This document shows, piece after piece, positions 51,773-57,485 of a DNA stretch of 64,000 nt; the stretch's first letter is position 1; every line of letters begins with the position of its first letter. Source of the DNA: Paenibacillus riograndensis SBR5 (GTDB taxonomy: Bacteria > Bacillota > Bacilli > Paenibacillales > Paenibacillaceae). The translations under genes and the position numbers were made by a program. The DNA is taken from contig NZ_LN831776.1 of the NCBI RefSeq assembly GCF_000981585.1, positions 1,193,001 to 1,257,000 on the forward strand. The letters run 5' to 3'. Under the pieces are notes generated by a model. That model worked only from the letters and a program-made list of their open reading frames with translations. It was not told where the DNA came from and searched no databases.

Positions 51773-52267
51773 ATGATTCGATTGTGTGAGAAGAAGGACG
51801 AGGAAAATATGTACCGGATTATCAACGATGCTGCCAAGGCATACCAGGGCGTCATTCCGGGAGACCGGTATCATGAGCCGTACATGAGCAGAGATGAACT
51901 TGTTCACGAAATTCAGCATGGGGTCGTCTTTTGGGGATTCGAAGACAATGGGGAGCTGTGTGGTGTGATGGGGATTCAGGATAAAGGCGAGGTGTCTCTA
52001 ATCAGACATGCCTATGTCCGAACGGCTCAGCGCCAAGGCGGGATTGGAAGCAAGCTGCTAAAGCACCTCATAGAACGTACAAGCAAGCCGATCCTGATCG
52101 GCACATGGGAAGCGGCAGAGTGGGCAATTTCGTTTTACATCAAAAATGGCTTCAAGCTGGTACCCGCCGGCGAGAAACGAAACCTGCTCAGCAAATACTG
52201 GAACATCCCGGAGCGGCAGATCGAAACATCAGTAGTTCTGAGTAACCTGGGCAGGCCGGGTAGATGA
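51773..52267 (+). CDS. GNAT-family N-acetyltransferase
   Basis: 164 residues, ATG 51773 with GAAGGAGAG upstream. Acetyl-CoA loop 'RTAQRQGGIGSKLLKHLIE' fits the RxxGxG/A motif, preceded by 'VSLIRHAYVRTA'. 'EWAISFYIKNGFKLV' is the usual C-terminal strand-helix. The substrate is unknown. It lies 42 bp after the glycosyltransferase. Confidence 0.9.
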   Translation: MIRLCEKKDEENMYRIINDAAKAYQGVIPGDRYHEPYMSRDELVHEIQHGVVFWGFEDNGELCGVMGIQDKGEVSLIRHAYVRTAQRQGGIGSKLLKHLIERTSKPILIGTWEAAEWAISFYIKNGFKLVPAGEKRNLLSKYWNIPERQIETSVVLSNLGRPGR

Positions 52268-52310
52268 TATGAGCAAGTGTAACTAAACTTTAGAGTGGAT
52301 GTACAAAAGA

Positions 52311-52342
52311 GAGAGGGTGTCCCAAATGGGATGCCCTCTTGC
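52311..52342. terminator. Bidirectional terminator between GNAT and MFS genes
   Basis: AGAGGGTGTCCC / GGGATGCCCTCT stem with an AAAT loop and a TTGCC tail. A nearly identical hairpin closes the other side of the MFS/TetR pair at 54339-54373. Confidence 0.75.
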
Positions 52343-52356
52343 CGTGAGTGTAGAAA

Positions 52357-53535
52357 TTATCTGGAATCCTTGCGGATTCTGGAAGAACATAGTGCAAAGA
52401 CAAGCGCCAGGGCACTGACGAGCGTGCCTAGCAAGCATACCCCATTCCATCCTGCGTAACCGTAGACCCGGGTGGAGGCGATGGAGCCGGTGGCGCTGCC
52501 CAGAGAATAGAAAATCATATAACCGGCAGTAAGTCTGCTGCGTGCTTCGGGCCGCACCTTGAAGATCAGGCTCTGGTTGGTGACATGTACGGCTTGTACC
52601 GCCAGATCCAGAACGATAATACCTATGGCTAAAATAAAAAGCGAATGCTCTGCGCGGCTGATCGGCAGCCAGGACAACAGCAGGAGACCTAGGGCGATGA
52701 CGGTGGTATGCTGGCCGAAGCCCCGGTCTGCAAGCCTCCCTGCCTTGGCTGCACCTAAGGCTCCGGCTGCTCCGGCCAGACCGAACGCTCCGATAGCGGT
52801 ATGCGAAAGTGAATAAGGCGGTGCACTGAGGGGCAGCACCAGCGGGGTCCATAATATGCTGAAAGCGGTAAAAATTAAGAAAGCGAGAACGGCGCGCACC
52901 CGCAATATTTGTTCATGGGCGAACAACAGGAACACGGAATGAATCAGATTCAGGTAGGACAAGGATTTCTTGGCGGTCTCTACAGAAGGAAGTACTTTGT
53001 ACAAGGCAGCGGCCATAAGCAGTGTCATTCCCGCAGATGCCAGGTATACAGCCCGCCAGCCCGCCACGTCCGTCAATAAACCCGCAAAAGTCCGCGCCAG
53101 CAGAATCCCTATCACGATTCCGCTGGTCACCAGACCAACCACCCGCCCCCGCTCGGCAGGAGAGGCGAGACTCGCCGCGAACGCTACGAGTGTCTGCGCA
53201 GCAACAGCGAGTAATCCTATCCCCGCTATGCCTATGGACAGCATAGTTCCGCTTGAGGCAGTTCCAACTATTAAAAGAGCCAAGACGGATAACAGCATCT
53301 GTCCGGTGATTAAGCGGCGCCGATTCAGCAAATCGCCAAGCGGAACCAGCAGCAGCAGTCCTGCCGCATAACAGATTTGAGTAAGCGTGATGATAATGCC
53401 GACTGCAGAATGCCGGATACCGAACTCCGCGGCGATGGCATCCAGTAAAGGCTGCGCGAAATAGATGTTGGCGACGGAAAGCCCGCTGGCGGCTGCAAAC
53501 AAGAGGGCAGTCTTTTGCGAAATTGAAGGGATCAA
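52357..53535 (-). CDS. MFS transporter (DHA1-like efflux family)
   Basis: 392 residues from TTG 53535 (AGGAGTG upstream). Twelve hydrophobic helices; motif A between helices 2 and 3 reads 'PLGDLLNRRRLI'. 'ANIYFAQPLLDAIAAEFG' is the opening of a subfamily of small-molecule efflux proteins related to NepI and YtbD. It is divergent from a TetR gene across a 200 bp region with repeated operator-like sequences, a common drug-efflux arrangement. The substrate is unknown. Confidence 0.9.
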   Translation of the reverse strand: MIPSISQKTALLFAAASGLSVANIYFAQPLLDAIAAEFGIRHSAVGIIITLTQICYAAGLLLLVPLGDLLNRRRLITGQMLLSVLALLIVGTASSGTMLSIGIAGIGLLAVAAQTLVAFAASLASPAERGRVVGLVTSGIVIGILLARTFAGLLTDVAGWRAVYLASAGMTLLMAAALYKVLPSVETAKKSLSYLNLIHSVFLLFAHEQILRVRAVLAFLIFTAFSILWTPLVLPLSAPPYSLSHTAIGAFGLAGAAGALGAAKAGRLADRGFGQHTTVIALGLLLLSWLPISRAEHSLFILAIGIIVLDLAVQAVHVTNQSLIFKVRPEARSRLTAGYMIFYSLGSATGSIASTRVYGYAGWNGVCLLGTLVSALALVFALCSSRIRKDSR

Positions 53536-53571
53536 TTGCTGTTCACTCCTAAAAAGTATTGTGGAATCATA

Positions 53572-53722
53572 ACATACTGATCGGTATATAAAGATTCCCG
53601 ATTAATATAACCTTGAGAAATAAAAAATGTCAATATCCATCCATGAATATAAGGGGGATCGGTATAACGATTGACAGTCCGTACTTGAATAATTAGAATA
53701 ATAACATACCAATCGATATGTA
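53572..53722. promoter_or_regulatory. Repeated operator-like sites between the MFS and TetR genes
   Basis: Site 1 (53572-53589) and site 2 (53704-53722) share ACATACnnATCGnTATnTAA, an imperfect palindrome; site 1 is near the MFS start and site 2 is just before the TetR start. A central site ATCGGTATAACGAT (53658-53671) has related arms. Such paired sites fit autoregulation by the TetR protein. Confidence 0.6.
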
Positions 53723-53735
53723 AAGGGATGAAGTT

Positions 53736-54326
53736 ATGGTACGGCCACGTGAGTTCGACGAAGAGAAGGCGCTGCATGCTGCCATGCAGATTTTTTGGGA
53801 AAAAGGCTATGAAGCGACATCGCTAAGCGACCTTACTGCGACAATGGGCATTCAGCGGCCAAGCATCTATTCAGCTTTCGGGGACAAGAAGGGTTTGTTT
53901 GAAGCGGCCTTGCGGATGTATACCAAATCCCATGCGGCCAGTGTGCGGGCCAGCCTTCACAAGAAAGCTTCTGTGAAGGCAGCCTTCCGCGCTTTTTTTG
54001 AACATTTGGTGGAGGAAGAGTACAGGGAAGAAGGTTCGAATAAAGGCTGCTTCTGCATCAACACAATGGTAGAGCTATCACCGCATGATGCGAAGTTTGA
54101 GATACTGACCAGAGAACACCAGATGTATCTTGCCGTGATTTTTCAGGAAACGCTTGAACGGGGAATACAGTCAGGGGAGCTTGATTCCGGTACGGATGCC
54201 AAAGGGCTGGCCCATTCGCTGGTCATTGCACTGATTGGGCTTACTGTAATGATGAAATGCCGTCCCGAGCGGAATTTTATGGATCAGGCTGTATATTCGA
54301 TGCTTAGCAGTAACGGCTTATATTAA
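53736..54326 (+). CDS. TetR-family transcriptional regulator
   Basis: 196 residues, ATG 53736 after AAAGGGATG. The N-terminal helix-turn-helix contains 'TSLSDLTATMGIQRPSIYSAF' followed by GDKKGLF, the standard TetR recognition helix. The ligand domain starts near 80 and includes 'GCFCINTMVELSP'. It probably represses the divergent MFS gene and itself via the sites at 53572-53722. Confidence 0.93.
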   Translation: MVRPREFDEEKALHAAMQIFWEKGYEATSLSDLTATMGIQRPSIYSAFGDKKGLFEAALRMYTKSHAASVRASLHKKASVKAAFRAFFEHLVEEEYREEGSNKGCFCINTMVELSPHDAKFEILTREHQMYLAVIFQETLERGIQSGELDSGTDAKGLAHSLVIALIGLTVMMKCRPERNFMDQAVYSMLSSNGLY

Positions 54327-54338
54327 GTGTGTAAAAGC

Positions 54339-54373
54339 AAGAGGGTGTCCCTACAGACCGGGACACCCTCTTG
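54339..54373. terminator. Bidirectional terminator between TetR and rRNA methyltransferase genes
   Basis: Perfect 13-base stem AAGAGGGTGTCCC / GGGACACCCTCTT with an 8-base loop. It serves convergent genes ending at 54326 and 54382. Confidence 0.8.
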
Positions 54374-54381
54374 GTGTTAGG

Positions 54382-55281
54382 TTATGAAGGCAACTTCCTG
54401 CCCTCCAATACACTCAGATCCACCGAAATCTCCAGTTCATTCAGTTGGAGCACGGTCTGAAGCTTGTTTTGGGCCGCAGCCCAGGACAAGGGAGTCATAC
54501 GTACCAGCTGCTGAAGGAGAGGTGGCTGTAGGCTGACCTTGTACTGAAAGTGCCGGGCCTCGGTGATTTCAAAAGTCTCACTAAAGCGTTCGCGGATTTC
54601 GCTGTCCGCGTTCGGTTGTTGTCTGCTTGAGCGTCCATAGAGCAGTTCGCGCAGCTCCTGAAGATAGTTTTGTCCGGGAATGACTTTGATGACTCTCCCG
54701 TCAGCAGTAAGCAGCCGCTGAAATTCCGCATAATTGGAAGGGGACAGGATGTTGAGAATCGTATGAAACTGCCCGCTGCCAAAGGGGGAGTGAGCAAGGT
54801 CGCCTACACACCAGAGGGTGCTTGCGTTATTGTTCTTGGCAGCGAGCGCGATGCCTTCCTTTGAGATATCGAGTCCCACTCCAAGCAGTGACTGGTGCGG
54901 GCCAGCCGCCGCGAGTTCCTGAATGGCTGCCAGATGCGAGCCTTCCCCGCAGCCGGCGTCGAGAATCCGGTGCGGACCGTTACCGGCAAGCTTCCGGCCC
55001 GCAATCAGCCCGGAAATATAGGTGTCAACGGGTTCAAAAAACCCGCCGTTTACGATTGCTTTTCTGGAGGCAAACAGCTCTTTGCCGTATTTTCCTCCCG
55101 CCGGGCGGGAGAGCAGATTGATATATCCGTTCCTGGCCAGGTCAAAGCAGTGATGATTGCTGCAGATCAGGCTTTTATACTCGGTCAGGCTCATGGGACT
55201 TGCGCAAAGCGGACAGCAGAACAGTCTCGGATTAGCAGCCATAAGCCCGGCGAGAATCATTTTTTTCGTTGTTGTGGACAT
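54382..55281 (-). CDS. rlmA: 23S rRNA (guanine-N1)-methyltransferase, RlmA/TlrB type
   Basis: 299 residues from ATG 55281 (GGGGTG 7 bases upstream); an ATG five codons earlier lacks a site. The N-terminal zinc ribbon reads 'CCPLCASPM' and 'ICSNHHCFDLARNGYINLL', typical of RlmA enzymes. The SAM-binding motif I is 'ILDAGCGEGSHLAAI', followed by 'GVGLDISKEGIALAA'. RlmA(II)/TlrB methylates N1 of G748 in 23S rRNA, near the macrolide tunnel site, and TlrB gives tylosin resistance. The 5' leader has an attenuator with a short macrolide-arrest-like peptide. Confidence 0.9.
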   Translation of the reverse strand: MSTTTKKMILAGLMAANPRLFCCPLCASPMSLTEYKSLICSNHHCFDLARNGYINLLSRPAGGKYGKELFASRKAIVNGGFFEPVDTYISGLIAGRKLAGNGPHRILDAGCGEGSHLAAIQELAAAGPHQSLLGVGLDISKEGIALAAKNNNASTLWCVGDLAHSPFGSGQFHTILNILSPSNYAEFQRLLTADGRVIKVIPGQNYLQELRELLYGRSSRQQPNADSEIRERFSETFEITEARHFQYKVSLQPPLLQQLVRMTPLSWAAAQNKLQTVLQLNELEISVDLSVLEGRKLPS

Positions 55282-55315
55282 GTGAAAACACCCCATTCAT
55301 TCGTTATGGTTGAAT

Positions 55316-55387
55316 GAAAAAGGCACAAACAAATAAACCCGGGTCCTTGTCTTTTCAAAAAAAGACCGGGTTCAATGTAATGTGCCT
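55316..55387 (-). terminator. Leader attenuator hairpin upstream of rlmA
   Basis: On the minus strand the outer arms AGGCACA (55381-55387) and TGTGCCT (55321-55327) enclose inner arms AACCCGGTC (55364-55372) and GACCCGGGTT (55336-55345). A T tract follows (55317-55320). An alternative small hairpin GTCTTTT/AAAAGAC lies inside. It sits between the leader peptide stop and the rlmA start, so it would end transcription before rlmA unless disrupted. Confidence 0.7.
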
Positions 55388-55391
55388 CTCA

Positions 55392-55421
55392 TTAACGTAA
55401 ACGAATGAATTTTATGATCAT
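55392..55421 (-). CDS. Leader peptide MIIKFIRLR for rlmA attenuation
   Basis: A 9-codon ORF on the minus strand, ATG 55419-55421 to TAA 55392-55394, with TTGGAG 9 bases upstream of the start. The peptide ends Arg-Leu-Arg, the '+X+' motif known to arrest macrolide-bound ribosomes in ErmDL-type leaders (MRLR). The stop codon lies 4 bases before the first arm of the attenuator hairpin, so a ribosome stalled at the last Arg would cover that arm and let transcription continue into rlmA. The mechanism is inferred. Confidence 0.65.
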   Translation of the reverse strand: MIIKFIRLR

Positions 55422-55465
55422 GGCCGCTCGCTCCAATTCGAAAAGTAGGGGGAGACCCCTTTTCC

Positions 55466-55493
55466 AATATAGCATTATTGGCCGCCGGGTCAA
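55466..55493 (-). promoter_or_regulatory. Promoter for the rlmA leader
   Basis: On the minus strand TTGACC (55488-55493), a 16-base spacer, and TATATT (55466-55471) with a TG extended -10. The start site would be about 35-40 bases before the leader peptide ATG. Confidence 0.6.
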
Positions 55494-55567
55494 AGAGGCA
55501 GGAGAATATTCCCTTGTGGCGAATCCTATCTAGATGATGTTCAAGTTTGAGGAAAAGAGGTTTTGTC

Positions 55568-56710
55568 ATGTCCCGAACCTTTCAGGTGATGCTGAAAAAG
55601 GTAGTCGATGACTCCTACGCGATTGAGATTGGGGAGCAACTGTTCGATTCGCTGATTGCGGATTTGCAGCAAGGATTGGTGCCGAATGTGAGCAAATACG
55701 CCATTATTACAGATTCTACGGTAGAGCCGCTCTATGGCCGGCCTTTGCTTGAACGGCTGCGGCAAAATGGCTTTGCGGCTGAATTGTTTTCTTTTCCGGC
55801 AGGGGAAGCGTCCAAAACCCGGGAAACGAAGGCGCTGCTGGAGGATCAACTGCTAAGCCGCGCTTACGGGCGGGACTCCTGCATTATCGCTGTAGGCGGC
55901 GGGGCGGTGACTGATCTGGCCGGATTTCTGGCCGGAACCTTTGGCCGCGGAGTGCCGAGCCTGAATTATGCGACAACGCTGCTGGCCGCAGCGGATGCAT
56001 CGGTCGGCGGCAAAACCGGTGTGAATACGCCGGTGGCCACAAATCTGATCGGCCTCTTCCACCAGCCGCGTAAGGTGTACATAGATTTGGCCGCTTGGCG
56101 CACCCTTCCCGCACGTGAGTTCAGAAGCGGGCTGGCCGAAACCATCAGGCATGCGTGCCTGGGGGATGCGGATTTTTTCAGCTATCTGGAAGAGAATATG
56201 GGCAAGGTCATTTCGGATCGCGGGCAGCTCGTGCTTGATGCCGGGGTCTGTGAGCATATTGCGCTGGCCAACTGCCGGATCAAATACGAAGTCGTAGAGC
56301 AGGATGAGCGTGAGAGCAATTTGCGGCAGATTCTGAATCTGGGCCATACCGCCGGGCGGGCGCTTGAGGCGCTAAGCGGCTATACCCTGCTGCATGGAGA
56401 AGCGGTTGCGATAGGGCTGGTTGTTCAGGCTAAGCTGGGAGTGAAGCGCGGATACATGACTGAAGATCAGGCGGAGCGGTTAATTGCGCTGCTGAAGAAG
56501 GCGGGCTTGCCGACGGAAATGCCGGCTTCCATCCCGAACAGACAGCTGGTGGATAAGATGTATACCGATAAAAAAGTACGCAGCGGCCGCATCCGTTTTG
56601 TGTTCCAGGACGGGATCGGCGCGATGAAGCGTTTTGCGGATGGCTCCTATTCCATCCCGGTCGAAGAAGCCGACATCCTGGCTGCGCTGGAAGAGATGCC
56701 GCGCGTGTAG
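55568..56710 (+). CDS. 3-dehydroquinate synthase-like protein (sugar phosphate cyclase superfamily)
   Basis: 380 residues from ATG 55568 (AAGAGG upstream). NAD-binding 'IIAVGGGAVTDLAGFLAGTF', 'TTLLAAADASVGGKTGVN' and zinc ligands E191, H260 and the His of 'LLHGEAVAIGL' are all present. Two usually conserved substrate-binding residues are changed: the Lys of the AE-x-IK motif is R194 ('AETIRHA'), and the second His of GHTxGH is R264 ('GHTAGRALE'). No shikimate genes are adjacent. It may be a divergent AroB or a paralogous sugar phosphate cyclase with another product. Confidence 0.8.
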   Translation: MSRTFQVMLKKVVDDSYAIEIGEQLFDSLIADLQQGLVPNVSKYAIITDSTVEPLYGRPLLERLRQNGFAAELFSFPAGEASKTRETKALLEDQLLSRAYGRDSCIIAVGGGAVTDLAGFLAGTFGRGVPSLNYATTLLAAADASVGGKTGVNTPVATNLIGLFHQPRKVYIDLAAWRTLPAREFRSGLAETIRHACLGDADFFSYLEENMGKVISDRGQLVLDAGVCEHIALANCRIKYEVVEQDERESNLRQILNLGHTAGRALEALSGYTLLHGEAVAIGLVVQAKLGVKRGYMTEDQAERLIALLKKAGLPTEMPASIPNRQLVDKMYTDKKVRSGRIRFVFQDGIGAMKRFADGSYSIPVEEADILAALEEMPRV

Positions 56711-56760
56711 GTTTTTTTGAGGTATTAGTAGAAATCGGCCGAATTCGATCACCTTTTTAT

Positions 56761-56979
56761 TATATAGATTGAACTTGGGGAATTTAGGATTAAGTGAAAA
56801 GTGGCGGAGGAGAAGTTTGGAACTGGAGGAGTGGTAGCGTCCGCCTTTGTCTGCGGATTTCAACCGTGAACAGCGGGTTATAATCATGAAATCTGCAGAC
56901 AACAGCGGCCGGAAGTCCAAACATTCTCTGGAGTCACGGCCAATGCCAAAATCGAAAAATCTCAAGTTCAGTTTATATA
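56761..56979. repeat. Long palindromic intergenic element, family A (copy A3)
   Basis: Terminal arms TATATAGATTGAACTT (56761-56776) and AAGTTCAGTTTATATA (56964-56979) pair at 14 of 16 positions, and both mismatches would be G-U pairs in RNA. Inner arms GTCTGCGGATTTCA (56849-56862) and TGAAATCTGCAGAC (56887-56900) pair with one G-U. The right end touches element B3. It lies between convergent genes ending at 56710 and 57486. Confidence 0.75.
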
Positions 56980-57167
56980 GTTGGAAAAAGGGAGCTTATT
57001 TCTCTCAGAAATCAGTAATTATGAGATTTAGGTGGAAAAAGGGAACTTAATTGGACTATATTCCCTACTTAGAGGCGAAATGAGCTGAATTAGTTGCCCT
57101 TTTTCCACTTCACCGACGGAGAACAGGGGAATTGAGCAAATTAGTTGCCCTTTTTCCACTTGAAATT
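56976..57167. repeat. Four-unit phased intergenic element, GTGGAAAAAG type (copy B3)
   Basis: GGAAAAAG at 56983 and 57034 and inverted CTTTTTCC at 57099 and 57150, spaced 51, 65 and 51 bp. It aligns over its full length with copy B2 at 33063-33248. The unit is GTGGAAAAAGGGAACTTAATT. It is joined directly to family A copy A3. Confidence 0.75.
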
Positions 57168-57316
57168 GTCGAAGAAGGGCATATAAAGGGTACCCCTAAG
57201 GTGTTAACCCTCGAACATCCTGCATGTTGTGCAACAAATGCGGACTTCCGTCGAACCAACAGCCGTTCACGGAACGCCCTCCCTGAGGTTAACGTGGGTT
57301 CTATTCAAAACAACAA

Positions 57317-57366
57317 GGGCTGACCCAAGCAGCCACTTTATGGCTTTTGGGTCAGCCTCTTTTTTA
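57317..57366 (+). terminator. Strong orphan intrinsic terminator
   Basis: GGCTGACCCAA / TTGGGTCAGCC arms with an inner GCAGCC/GGC pairing, then TCTTTTTT. The nearest plus-strand gene ends 600 bp upstream, so it ends either a long 3' region or an unannotated RNA starting within 57168-57316. The remaining bases to 57485 show no coding signal. Confidence 0.8.
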
Positions 57367-57485
57367 AATATAAGGATTTCTATGCTTCACGCTATAAATT
57401 ATCCTTCTATTTCTCGCTGAACGGGTACCGTCCTAATAAGGACGGCGTAGCGTTTCTACTTGTTATACTTATTGCGGGACTTCGC

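Noticed and set aside
53532-53777. Minus-strand open frame of about 80 codons across the MFS/TetR intergenic region
   Set aside because: It covers both operator-like sites and the promoters, is very AT-rich, has no ribosome site and runs into the TetR gene.
55372-55569. Minus-strand open frame of 65 codons upstream of rlmA
   Set aside because: It spans the rlmA promoter and leader in a different frame from the well-supported 9-codon leader peptide, and has no ribosome site of its own.
478-57167. CRISPR arrays as an explanation for the regularly spaced four-unit elements
   Set aside because: Units are degenerate, only four per element, some are inverted, spacings differ (51 versus 62-70), and no cas genes are present in the window.
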